Translations under genes and position numbers: made by a program
Origin: Arsenicibacter sp965247375
GTDB taxonomy: Bacteria; Bacteroidota; Bacteroidia; Cytophagales; Spirosomataceae
Reading direction: 5' to 3'
NCBI GenBank assembly: GCA_965247375.1
Contig: CBDFHU010000034.1
Span: 1 to 64,000 of the forward strand
DNA: 64,000 bases
Shown here: in pieces, positions 18,628-27,473 of the stretch
Layout: the number at the start of each line of letters is the position of its first letter
Position numbering within the stretch: the first letter of the stretch is position 1
The notes under the pieces: generated by a model
Databases searched by the model: none
Told to the model about the DNA's origin: nothing
Seen by the model: the letters and a program-made list of their open reading frames with translations, nothing else

Positions 18628-20295
18628 TTATTTCAGGTTCGGGTTAATGTTAACTTCGCTCTGCGGAACCGGCCATGTTTCGTCGGTGCCTGCCCGGAAG
18701 TTTTTCGTCGTAACGAACCAGCGGGAGTACGGATCGGTCGTGGCGGTGTTCTTTTTGCGGAGGTTTTTCGCATTCGGAAATGCGGCTCCGTAAAAATCAC
18801 CTTTTAAGACGTCTCCTGCAATTTTCCAGCGCTGTAAATCCCAGAGCCGGATGCCTTCGAACGCCAGTTCGTTCCGGCGTTCCCGGCGCAGGATGGTGCG
18901 TAACTGCGCCTGATTCGTGACCGTTACACGGGGCAGATTTACACCCGGACGGCCCCGCACGAGATTAATCGTCTGGTCGAGTAATGCCTGATCGACCGCC
19001 CCTGATTCCAGCCGGGCTTCAAGGTAACTGAGCAATACCTCTGCGTAACGGATGATCGGCAGGTCGATGCCGGAGTTTTGTAAATCACCGGTCAGCCCGT
19101 CCCAGTTGTATTTCCGCAGGCCGAAACCGGTGCGGGTTGCCTGTTTGGTCGTCGTCAGCTGATCTACCGACCGGGTCGAATCGGGGTGGGTAATGTAGGT
19201 GATATTCTGGAATGTCTGCTGGTTAAACAGCACGTTGTAGCGCAGGCGCGGGTCACGGTTGGCGGTCGGATCGGTTACCGAATAACGGGGATCGGTAAAG
19301 GAAAACGGCGTGCCATCGGTAAACTCATACGATTCAACCAGGCTCCCGAGCGGATTAAACAAGTGCCAGCCCCCGTTGACGGCCGGGAAGAAATGCTGAT
19401 CCATGGCGTTCGGGGCGAGGTCTTTCACGTATTGGGTGGCAAACACCAGTTCGCGGCTGGCCTCGTTGGTGCCGTTAAACAGACTCGGGTAGCTCGGGTC
19501 AATGAGATTGTCGCCGAAGTCGATGATGGTTTTGTAGGTGGTTGCGGCGTCACTATAGGCATAGGCGGCCAGCTGCGCCCGCCCCAGAAACGCCAGCGCG
19601 GCCTGTTTGGTAGCGCGTCCCCGCTCGGTAGCCGCCAGGTCTTTCATCCGTGGCAGGTCGCCGGCTGCTGCGGTAAATTCGTCCGTGGCAAACTTCAGAA
19701 CGTCTGCCCTGGAGGCCTTCGTGACGGTGTTGGCTTCGTCCAGCGACAGGGTACGGGTCACCAGTGGTACCGATCCGAACGTCTGCGAGAGGTAGAAAAA
19801 CTGACAGGCGCGGATAAACCGTGCCTCTGCGATCATCCGTTTGATTTTCGCTTCATCAACCGGTGTTTTGGCTACGTTTTCTAAAAAATAGTTGCAGCGG
19901 GCAATGCGCGAATAGCTGGCACTCCAGTAGTTACCCAGGTAGGCATTAGTAGCAACCAGGTTACCGTTGGTCAGTTGGTTGATGCCCGAGTTATCGCCGC
20001 GCCGGTCATAGGCATTGTCGGTTGCGACGTCGAGCATGATCAGGCCGTGATACGACCACCAGTCGGTTGCCGAAAATTCTGCCCCGGTAGCAGGAGCGGC
20101 CTGCATCTGGATATTGCCCCGGTATACGCCCGTAAGCGCGAGCAGGGCATTGTTTTCGCTCGTCCAGAACGTTTCATTAACGAAGTTGCTGAGCGGGCTT
20201 TTATCTAATTCGTCTTTGCACGACCACAGGGAGCTGGTGCCGGCCAGCAGCAGCGCGAGTGACACCGTACGTATGTTGTTTATCAGTGCTTTCAT
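18628..20295 (-). CDS. SusD/RagB-family outer-membrane nutrient-binding lipoprotein
   Basis: The 555-residue lipoprotein has leader MKALINNIRTVSLALLLAGT and lipobox SLWSC. Typical SusD features are LDKSPLSNF, ETFWTSENNALLALTGVYRG near the N-terminus, the TPR-rich EARFIRACQFFYLSQTFG block, and the C-terminal ERRNELAFEGIRLWDLQRWK signature. SusD proteins form the lid on a SusC transporter and bind glycan at the cell surface. The gene begins 17 bases after the susC stop, confirming the pair. Confidence 0.96.
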   Translation of the reverse strand: MKALINNIRTVSLALLLAGTSSLWSCKDELDKSPLSNFVNETFWTSENNALLALTGVYRGNIQMQAAPATGAEFSATDWWSYHGLIMLDVATDNAYDRRGDNSGINQLTNGNLVATNAYLGNYWSASYSRIARCNYFLENVAKTPVDEAKIKRMIAEARFIRACQFFYLSQTFGSVPLVTRTLSLDEANTVTKASRADVLKFATDEFTAAAGDLPRMKDLAATERGRATKQAALAFLGRAQLAAYAYSDAATTYKTIIDFGDNLIDPSYPSLFNGTNEASRELVFATQYVKDLAPNAMDQHFFPAVNGGWHLFNPLGSLVESYEFTDGTPFSFTDPRYSVTDPTANRDPRLRYNVLFNQQTFQNITYITHPDSTRSVDQLTTTKQATRTGFGLRKYNWDGLTGDLQNSGIDLPIIRYAEVLLSYLEARLESGAVDQALLDQTINLVRGRPGVNLPRVTVTNQAQLRTILRRERRNELAFEGIRLWDLQRWKIAGDVLKGDFYGAAFPNAKNLRKKNTATTDPYSRWFVTTKNFRAGTDETWPVPQSEVNINPNLK

Positions 20296-20312
20296 AGCAG
20301 TAAACGATCAGG

Positions 20313-23300
20313 TTAGAAGGTTACGTTGAGGCCAAACGTGTAATTGGACATAATGGGATAATAGGACCCGCCCGTATTGATTTCCGGATCCCAGCCTTTG
20401 CGGTAGTTGCTCCAGAGTTTCAGATTTTCGCCGTTGGCATAGACACGTACCACCGCGATGTTCAGTTTTTTGGTCAGGGCCGACGGAATGGTGTAGCCGA
20501 ACTGCACGTTTTTGAGGCGGAGGTAAGACCCGTTCAATACCCAGAACGACGATGTAAGCGTGTTGTTGGTACCGGTGTTGGAAATCAGTTCCAGCCGCGG
20601 ATAACCGGCATTGCGGTCAGGATTGGCGGCTGTCCAGCGTTCGTCCATCTGCCACTTCTGGATATTGCCGTTCTGGAAAATAGCCCATCCTGCATAGTTA
20701 TTCAGGTACCCGCTCACGCCGCCGACACCCTGAAATAAAACGCCCAGATCAAAGCCTTTGTAGTTGGCCGTCAGGTTGATGCCGTACGTGAACTTTGGAA
20801 TGGTGCTGCCCAGCAAGGTGCGGTCATACTGTGCGTCAACCTTGCCGTCCGGTTTACCCTCAGGGCCGCTGATGTCCTTGTAGCGGATATCGCCGGGCTT
20901 CGGATTCGGAGCAATGGCAGTCTGGTTGGCCCAGCTGTTGATGTCGTCCTGATTTGTAAATAACCCGTCGGCTACGTACCCATAGTACAGGTTCAGCGGA
21001 TAGCCGATAAACAGGTCACTGCCGTTGCCGACCAGCCCGTTCGGCTGTTTTACGTTACCGACGCCCAGGTCAAGCACCGTATTTTTGGTATAGGTCAGGT
21101 TAGTGCCGACCGAGTAGCTGACGTCGCCGAGCTTGTGGCGGTGTTCGAGTGTAAATTCCCAGCCTTTATTTGACAGGCGCCCCGAGTTTTTCTGACCGAC
21201 CGTAAACCCGAGTACCTGTGCCACGCTGGAGGCAGGACTGACGAGAATGTCGTAGGTATACTTGTCGAAATAGGTGGCACTGACACTGAGCAGGCGCTTA
21301 AAGAAACTGGCTTCCAGCCCGACATCGGTTGTCTGGGTTGATTCCCAGTGCAGCGTCGTGTCGGTAATGGTAGTCCGGGCCACACCGGTGTTGATGATCC
21401 CGCCAAACGGATAGTTGTAGCCCGTATTCAGCAGGTTCTGGTACGGATAATCGGATCCGATGTTCTGGTTACCCAGTGTCCCGTGAGACGCCCGGAGTTT
21501 CAGCTCATCCACCCACGTCAGGTTGTTTTTAATGAAGTTTTCCTGACCAATCCGCCACCCCACGGCCACTGACGGGAAGAGGGCATATTTCTGGTTTTTC
21601 GGGAAACGTGATGAGCCGTCAAACCGCAGCGCGCCTTCTACCAGGTATTTGCGCTGGTAGTTGTACTGTGCCCGGCCAAAATACGATTCGAGCGCCCATT
21701 CGGTGGCACTGCCGCTGGTTGTCTGTGCGCTGGCATCACCGGCATTGATAACGGTCACCGAGTTGCCGGGCAGGTTGCTCCGGCCCAGTGCCATTGACTC
21801 GCTGAACGCCGTCTCGAACGAGTAGCCGGCCAGCGCACCAAACTCATGATCACCGATATTGGTCTTATAGTCAGCAAAGGCCTGTAGGGTCCGGTAGTTA
21901 TTGCTGCTGATGGTTTCGTTGAGCGACGACGGCCCCAGGGCAATGGTGGCATTCAGCCGTTGCGCCGACAGGAAGCGGGAGCCCCGCTGGTTCAGCTGTG
22001 TATACCCGCCGAGGACGGAGAAGGTCAGATCCGGAATAATTTTGTAATCCAACCGGAGGTTTGCGCCTAAATCCGTGCTTTTGGCTTTGTAAAACGAATC
22101 GTTCTGTAAATACGAAACCGGTGTTCCCTTGTTTGACACGCCCGTACCCCAGTCGCCGTTTTTGTACCGGATCGTGTAAATCGACGGCATCCGGATGGTG
22201 TTACTGATGATCCCGCTCATGTCGTTAAAATCCAGCGTGGCCGGTGGGGCCGGCTGGTGATCTTCCGACTGAATGCCCGACAGGCGGGTGGTCAGTTTTA
22301 GTTTTTTTGACAGCTGATTGGTCAGATTTAGCCGGATGTTGTAGCGGTCAAAATTGTTGCGCTCCAGAATGCCGGCCTGTCCCAGAAAACCGAATGAGAG
22401 CAGGTACTGGGTATTGTCGGTACCACCGGAAATGCTGAGGTTGTGGCCCGTTTGTGAGGCCTGTTTTTTGAGCGTTGAGGCGATAAAGTTGCTGTTCGGG
22501 TAATTGTCCGGGTCGGTGCCGTTCCGGAAAAGCGCGATCTGCGCGTCGGTATACGAGTTGGGAACGGCTTCATTCAGCAGCTGAGCATACTCTGCCGAGC
22601 TGACAAACTGCGGCGTAGCGGTCATTTTCTGAATACCGACGTAGCCATTGTAGGTAATCCGCATTTTGCCTTGTTTGCCGGTTTTGGTCGTCACCAGAAT
22701 GACGCCGTTGGCCGCCCGTGCCCCGTAAATGGCCGCCGAGGAGGCATCTTTCAGGACCGAAATCGACTCAACATCATTCGGGTCAACGTTATTGAACGAG
22801 TTGGCCGGAATACCGTCGATCAGGATCAGCGGAGCCGTTGAGGCCGCAAACGACCCGACCCCGCGAATCTGGATGCTGCCGCCGCTGCTGCCCGGCTGCC
22901 CCGACCGCTGGATAACGGTTACGCCCGGTAACTGGCCTGTAAGTCCCTGCGACAGCTGGCCCACCGACCGCGTATTGATTTTTTCGCCGTTAAGCTGGGC
23001 AATCGACCCGATCACGTTGGTTTTCGACTGGGTACCGTACCCGACTACCACCACCTCATTCAGCGATTTAACATCTTTGGCCAGCTTTACCGACAGGGTA
23101 GCCTGACCATTAAGCGGGAGCTCGCGGGCGACGTAGCCAATGTAGGAGAACACCAGCGTTACGTTCGCGTCGGGCACCGACAGGGTGTATTTGCCGGTGG
23201 CATCGGTGACGGTCCCGTTACTGGTGCCTTTCACGATAATACTGGCGCCTGGCAATACCTGACCGTCTTCATCGGTGACGGTCCCGCTAACCTGCACGGC

Positions 23301-23744
23301 GCGGGCTTCCTGTACGGCTGCCGGTACCGGACTCACCTGCCCCGATTCTGTACTGCCCGGCTTCGGCTGGCGCCGGTCGCGTTCGGCAAAAATAAGGTAA
23401 AAGCCGGTCCGGAGTTTTTCGTACCGCAGACCCAGCGGTGACAGCAGGGAGGTCAGACTGGCCTCTAATTCGGTTTCCTGCCGCGTTTTCATCGCCGGAG
23501 CGCCCGATTTAATCGTTTTGCCTTCCAGCAGATCGCTGTCATAATTGATACTAACCCCATAATGACTCCCCAGTTGCGACAACACGGTAGTCAGTGATTT
23601 CACCGCTTTCTGACGTGGCTGCTCTGTGCTGACCAATGCGGCTGCCTTCTGAAAGGCTACCGGTTGAGCCTCCTCCGCATGCGCACCGGTTATGGCGAAT
23701 GCCATGAATAGCCAGGTGCTTTTTCTACAGGTAAAGTTTCTCAT
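20313..23744 (-). CDS. SusC/RagA-family TonB-dependent transporter with STN domain
   Basis: The protein is 1143 residues. A signal peptide ends at about AHA. An STN domain follows at about residues 47-117 (LTTVLSQLGSHYGVSINYD ... GLRYEKLRTGFYLI), then a CarboxypepD_reg-like domain (VSGTVTDEDGQVLPGASIIV ... FSYIGYV), a TonB plug with the SusC signature (VVGYGTQSKTNVIGSI, LIDGIP, IYGARAANGVILVTTK) and a large beta-barrel ending in TFGLNVTF. The STN domain marks it as a signalling receptor that passes ligand status to FecR and an ECF sigma factor, both present in this cluster. It imports oligosaccharide with the downstream SusD. Confidence 0.96.
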   Translation of the reverse strand: MRNFTCRKSTWLFMAFAITGAHAEEAQPVAFQKAAALVSTEQPRQKAVKSLTTVLSQLGSHYGVSINYDSDLLEGKTIKSGAPAMKTRQETELEASLTSLLSPLGLRYEKLRTGFYLIFAERDRRQPKPGSTESGQVSPVPAAVQEARAVQVSGTVTDEDGQVLPGASIIVKGTSNGTVTDATGKYTLSVPDANVTLVFSYIGYVARELPLNGQATLSVKLAKDVKSLNEVVVVGYGTQSKTNVIGSIAQLNGEKINTRSVGQLSQGLTGQLPGVTVIQRSGQPGSSGGSIQIRGVGSFAASTAPLILIDGIPANSFNNVDPNDVESISVLKDASSAAIYGARAANGVILVTTKTGKQGKMRITYNGYVGIQKMTATPQFVSSAEYAQLLNEAVPNSYTDAQIALFRNGTDPDNYPNSNFIASTLKKQASQTGHNLSISGGTDNTQYLLSFGFLGQAGILERNNFDRYNIRLNLTNQLSKKLKLTTRLSGIQSEDHQPAPPATLDFNDMSGIISNTIRMPSIYTIRYKNGDWGTGVSNKGTPVSYLQNDSFYKAKSTDLGANLRLDYKIIPDLTFSVLGGYTQLNQRGSRFLSAQRLNATIALGPSSLNETISSNNYRTLQAFADYKTNIGDHEFGALAGYSFETAFSESMALGRSNLPGNSVTVINAGDASAQTTSGSATEWALESYFGRAQYNYQRKYLVEGALRFDGSSRFPKNQKYALFPSVAVGWRIGQENFIKNNLTWVDELKLRASHGTLGNQNIGSDYPYQNLLNTGYNYPFGGIINTGVARTTITDTTLHWESTQTTDVGLEASFFKRLLSVSATYFDKYTYDILVSPASSVAQVLGFTVGQKNSGRLSNKGWEFTLEHRHKLGDVSYSVGTNLTYTKNTVLDLGVGNVKQPNGLVGNGSDLFIGYPLNLYYGYVADGLFTNQDDINSWANQTAIAPNPKPGDIRYKDISGPEGKPDGKVDAQYDRTLLGSTIPKFTYGINLTANYKGFDLGVLFQGVGGVSGYLNNYAGWAIFQNGNIQKWQMDERWTAANPDRNAGYPRLELISNTGTNNTLTSSFWVLNGSYLRLKNVQFGYTIPSALTKKLNIAVVRVYANGENLKLWSNYRKGWDPEINTGGSYYPIMSNYTFGLNVTF

Positions 23745-23771
23745 AACTATTACAAGGTATACAAGATGGAT

Positions 23772-24845
23772 TTAGTAGACTATTTCTCTTTTGCTATATA
23801 CAAGCCGCTGATCACCCGTGTCATGCCCGGTTATCGGGGCGAAATAGTTACCTGATTGTTTTTGTTTTGAAATATTCAGACTGTACAGTTTACTCAATGT
23901 CATGAGCAGAAGATCAGGCTGTTGTGACGGCACACTGCCTGAAAACCGTTTTTCCGGTAATGCCGGATCCGTAAAAGTGACCGTATACCCGTAGGTTTCT
24001 TCAAGTTGCGTAGCAATCTCCCCTAACGTGGTTTTACGGAAAACCAGTTGATTGGACTGCCACGAGGTAAACGAGGCCGGATCAACGGAGCGAACGCGCA
24101 CCGGCGCTGACTCGCCGACATCGGCCAGTTCGCCGGGTTTCAGGAACACCTGCTGATCGCGGCGGCCTGTCTGTTGAACCAGCAGATTCACCTTGCCCGA
24201 TTCCAGGACAACCTGCGACCGTTTTTTGCGGTGCTTCACGTTAAACACCGTACCGACAACTTCTACCGTGACGGGTTTTGCGTGTACACTGAATCTGGCC
24301 TGTCCGGTGCCTTTTTTCTCCTGCACGCGGAAATAGGCTTCGCCGTCGAGCCAGACCTCACGGGGCTTGTCAGTGTCCCAGGTAGCCGGAAATGACAAAT
24401 GCGAATTTGCGTTCAGGGTTACGACGGACCCGTCGGGTAGTGACAGTGTTTTTGTTTCTCCATAGCGGGTTGAGATGATTCTAATTGCTTCAGGACGAGT
24501 ATAATGATAGGCGGCGTAAGCCAGCAGGAGCAGGCCCGATACGGCGGCGGCAATCCGGAACGTACTGCGTTGGCGGAAGGACTGCCGGTGCACAACGGGT
24601 TCCGCCGTTTTTTTTGCCTGGATTTGCTGCCAGACTTCGATCATGGCCTGGTTAGCTACATAGTCGGTGCCGAAGCGAAGGGCAAGGATCAGCTGCCGGG
24701 CCTCCTGAAGAGTTGCCCTTTGGTCGGGATGAGCGGCCAGCCAGTCTTCCCAAAACGCCGTTGTATCGGCGTCCGGGTCGATTACCCATTTCTGAAATGA
24801 CGGGTCCTTAACGAAACCGGTGACTGTGCTGTGCTGAAAATCCAT
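23772..24845 (-). CDS. FecR-family anti-sigma factor
   Basis: Start ATG at 24845 (MDFQHSTVTGFV) is favoured over the one four codons upstream. A cytoplasmic helical N-terminus (WVIDPDADTTAFWEDWLAAH) is followed by one transmembrane segment (FRIAAAVSGLLLLAYAAYHY). The periplasmic FecR domain contains TRYGETKTLSLPDGSVVTLN, AYFRVQE and VVGTVFNVKH, and a DUF4974-like C-terminal domain (LVFRKTTLGEIATQLEETYG) ends the protein. It lies 27 bases before susC. It normally holds the sigma factor until the receptor's STN domain signals; the cognate sigma is most likely the one at 16302-16976. Confidence 0.95.
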   Translation of the reverse strand: MDFQHSTVTGFVKDPSFQKWVIDPDADTTAFWEDWLAAHPDQRATLQEARQLILALRFGTDYVANQAMIEVWQQIQAKKTAEPVVHRQSFRQRSTFRIAAAVSGLLLLAYAAYHYTRPEAIRIISTRYGETKTLSLPDGSVVTLNANSHLSFPATWDTDKPREVWLDGEAYFRVQEKKGTGQARFSVHAKPVTVEVVGTVFNVKHRKKRSQVVLESGKVNLLVQQTGRRDQQVFLKPGELADVGESAPVRVRSVDPASFTSWQSNQLVFRKTTLGEIATQLEETYGYTVTFTDPALPEKRFSGSVPSQQPDLLLMTLSKLYSLNISKQKQSGNYFAPITGHDTGDQRLVYSKREIVY

Positions 24846-25027
24846 ACCAACGGGCATTCCATAGCGGTCTGCTCATGGATAAGACAAACACTATGACCGG
24901 ATCTCATCGGTTTTATTGAAAAAAATCAAAAAAAAATTCTATTACTGCGGATAGCCGACCTAATGGATAGAGTTGTGCATTGAATAGAGAGCAGGCTATG
25001 AGCGTCTGATAGTGGCAACACCCCAAT

Positions 25028-25073
25028 AAAAAAGCCAGCCGGTATCCTTAAGGATACTGACTGGCTGATTTTT
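25028..25073. terminator. Bidirectional hairpin terminator after manA
   Basis: The stem AGCCAGCCGGTATCC pairs with GGATACTGACTGGCT around TTAA, with one mismatch. An A-run to the left and a T-run to the right let it act on either strand. It sits 18 bases past the stop of the minus-strand isomerase. The rest of the 24846-25091 gap holds the fecR upstream region; I see no clear promoter box there. Confidence 0.85.
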
Positions 25074-25091
25074 GCCCAAACAGGGTGATGA

Positions 25092-26069
25092 TCAGGGTAC
25101 GTAGCTTTCCAGCAGCGTCATGTCGCCTTCCGGAATCAGAGTGATTTGTTGTACGTCGGCCGGAATCAGGGCGCACTCACCGGTTTTCAGGTTGAGGCTG
25201 TACCCTTGTTCGGTCTGGATCTGCACGCCGCCGCCAACACACACCAGAATGACAAATGAGTTAATGTCTGTATAGTCGTGCAGCACTTCCTGATCGAAAT
25301 TCAGGACGTTGGTCACGAAATAATCACATGCCACGGCGTTAACGCTCTTGTTCTGCACTTTTTCGTACTGCGTTTTGTATTCGCCGTAGTAGTGGTAATC
25401 AATCGCATCGACAGCCTGTTCGGTATGCAGCTCGCGTTTCTGGCCTTTGTCGTCGGTACGGTCGAAGTCATAAATCCGGTACGTGATGTCGGATGTTTGC
25501 TGGATTTCGGCCAGCAGCAGGCCTTTGCCAATGTAATGTACCCGACCCGCAGGTAGGAAAAATACATCGCCCGGTTTGGCCGGTTCAATATTCAGGATGT
25601 CCTGAATCGTGTTGTCTTCGACGGCTTTTACGTATTCGTCCTTCGTAACCTCCCGATTGAACCCCGAATTCAGTGTGGCGCCTTCGTCGGCCTGAATGAT
25701 GTACCACATTTCGGTTTTGCCGAAGCTGTTGTGGCGTTCTTTGGCCAGTGCGTCGTTCGGGTGCACCTGAATTGACAGGTCGTCGTTGGCGTCGATAAAC
25801 TTAACCAGCAACGGGAAGGTGTTGCCGAACCGTTCGTACACGTGTTTACCGACAAGCTGATCCTGATAGGTTTCGAGCAGTTCCTGAAGGCTTTTGCCGG
25901 CCAGTTCGCCGTCTTTTACAATGGACACATTGCCGTCGACGCCCGAAATTTCCCAGGTCTCCCCGCAGTTAGGCAGGGGAGAAAAATCTTTACCGAGAAT
26001 CGTGTTGATTTTGTTGCCACCCCAGATTTTGTCCTTGTAGATGGTCTTAAACGTAAGCGGATACAACAT
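25092..26069 (-). CDS. manA: Type I mannose-6-phosphate isomerase
   Basis: Start ATG at 26069 gives MLYPLTFKTIYKDKIWGGNK, the usual N-terminus of the short bacterial class. Zinc-site motifs are seen: SIQVHPND (Gln-x-His), KTEMWYI (Glu) and LPAGRVHYIG (His, with the catalytic arginine region). At 325 residues it matches Bacteroidota ManA. It interconverts mannose-6-phosphate and fructose-6-phosphate in the cytoplasm, feeding GDP-mannose synthesis or mannose use. It is last in a minus-strand run of sugar-related genes (GalM, glycosidase, ManA) and is followed by a terminator. Confidence 0.93.
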   Translation of the reverse strand: MLYPLTFKTIYKDKIWGGNKINTILGKDFSPLPNCGETWEISGVDGNVSIVKDGELAGKSLQELLETYQDQLVGKHVYERFGNTFPLLVKFIDANDDLSIQVHPNDALAKERHNSFGKTEMWYIIQADEGATLNSGFNREVTKDEYVKAVEDNTIQDILNIEPAKPGDVFFLPAGRVHYIGKGLLLAEIQQTSDITYRIYDFDRTDDKGQKRELHTEQAVDAIDYHYYGEYKTQYEKVQNKSVNAVACDYFVTNVLNFDQEVLHDYTDINSFVILVCVGGGVQIQTEQGYSLNLKTGECALIPADVQQITLIPEGDMTLLESYVP

Positions 26070-26233
26070 AACGTATGGACGTTGAGTAAATGGATCGCTC
26101 AACTAACCGGCAAATTAAACGGATTGTTGATGAATTAGGGCGGAATTTCGACCGATAAGGCCAAATTAGACAGGTTTACGGGGCGAACCGGATGCAAAAA
26201 CACCCCGTCCGCCCCGTATCGATGGTCTCAGCT

Positions 26234-27367
26234 TTATTTACCCATTGCCTGCTTGATGGCAGCAACCTCGGCCGGATCATACGGCGAACCATCCGGACGC
26301 AGAATCTCGTGGTGCCATACCGCCGGCTCGCGGTTTACATAAGGCTTCTGCCAGCTGTCCCACGGCAGGTTGGTCTGTGTTTTACCGGCCACGAAGCCCC
26401 AGCAGATCATGCCTACTTTTTCGCGTTTGGCAACTGGCATGTGTGTCTGGAATTTACTACCCGCACCCCGTGCCATAAACTCCGTACAGATCACCGGGCG
26501 GCCCAGTTTCTTCAGGTCTTTGATCGACTTTTCGAATGCCGGCAGTTCCATGTAGTTATGGAACGTGATGATGTCCGAATTTTCGAACTGAACTTTTTCC
26601 ATGGCCGACCATTTTGCCGGATTGCCCCAATCGTGGCCAGCCCACAGAATCCAGACGCCCGATGTCAGCGGTTGCGTCGGACCGGCGGCACGTGCCCAGC
26701 GGAATACGTCCGGCAATAAACGCGTTACAATCTCCGGCTTGCCTTTCGGCTCCTGCTTCAGGTTTTCGTCGCCGTAGCTGTTGTTATTGGTGTTATCCGG
26801 TTCGTTCCACAGGTCCCATAACAGGATACGCTGGTCGTTTTTAAATGCGCCGATTACGCCTTTTACGTAGGCTTCCAGACGCGGATACTGCGATACATCG
26901 GTCAGTGCGGCAGCGCCGGGGCTTTGCAGCCAGCCGGAGTTGTGAATGCCTGGCTGCGGATCACGCTGCTTGCCCAGTTTCGGATATGGGTCCCAGCAAG
27001 AGTCGAATAATACGAGCATCGGCCGGATTTTGTGCTTCTGGCAAATGGTCAGAAACTGATCAAGGCGTTTTTTGAAGCCTTCCGGGTCCTGCTGCCACAG
27101 CATATCGTGCAAAAAGACACGGAGCGTGTTCACCCCCATTGCCTCGGCCCAACCCAGCTCCTTGTCGATGGTTTTCGGGTCAAACGTTTCGGCCTGGAAC
27201 ATCTCCAGCTCATTAATGGCGTTGGCCGGGTTGTAGTTCGGGCCGAACAGGAACGGCTGTTTCGCGTACCAGGCATTGGCTTTTTCAGCCGTCCAGCGAC
27301 CTTGCTGGGCGTAGGTTTGGGATAGGGTCAGGCATACAAATGCCAGTAAAAGCAATATGCGTTTCAT
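26234..27367 (-). CDS. Secreted clan-A glycoside hydrolase (cellulase/xylanase-like)
   Basis: The 377-residue protein has a signal peptide (MKRILLLLAFVCLTLSQTYA). It folds as a clan GH-A TIM barrel: GPNYNPANA, WAEAMGVNTLRVFLHDMLW, and the acid/base Glu189 in LLWDLWNEPD. The probable nucleophile is Glu296 in PVICTEFMARG, and HDWGNP and MICWGFV lie on neighbouring strands. Relatives are often labelled 1,4-beta-xylanase or cellulase family, but substrate labels are unreliable. It is secreted to the periplasm or surface and probably acts with the nearby aldose epimerase and isomerase in plant-type glycan use. Confidence 0.88.
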   Translation of the reverse strand: MKRILLLLAFVCLTLSQTYAQQGRWTAEKANAWYAKQPFLFGPNYNPANAINELEMFQAETFDPKTIDKELGWAEAMGVNTLRVFLHDMLWQQDPEGFKKRLDQFLTICQKHKIRPMLVLFDSCWDPYPKLGKQRDPQPGIHNSGWLQSPGAAALTDVSQYPRLEAYVKGVIGAFKNDQRILLWDLWNEPDNTNNNSYGDENLKQEPKGKPEIVTRLLPDVFRWARAAGPTQPLTSGVWILWAGHDWGNPAKWSAMEKVQFENSDIITFHNYMELPAFEKSIKDLKKLGRPVICTEFMARGAGSKFQTHMPVAKREKVGMICWGFVAGKTQTNLPWDSWQKPYVNREPAVWHHEILRPDGSPYDPAEVAAIKQAMGK

Positions 27368-27386
27368 AAAAGGGAAAAAGGGTTAA

Positions 27387-27463
27387 AACCACGGAGTGGC
27401 GCAGCGTGACGGCACGGAGTAACACAGCGTTTTCAAGGTAGTGCGCTGCGCTACTCCGTGGTT
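27387..27463. repeat. Inverted repeat with CCACGGAGT...GCAGCG arms
   Basis: Arms 27387-27406 and 27444-27463 are 20-mers with one mismatch. The interval holds a second degenerate direct copy of the left arm (CACGGAGTAACACAGCG). The element lies between the epimerase and the glycosidase. It resembles a mobile palindromic repeat; a terminator role is possible but it lacks a clean T-tract. Confidence 0.75.
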
Positions 27464-27473
27464 AAAAACTTAT

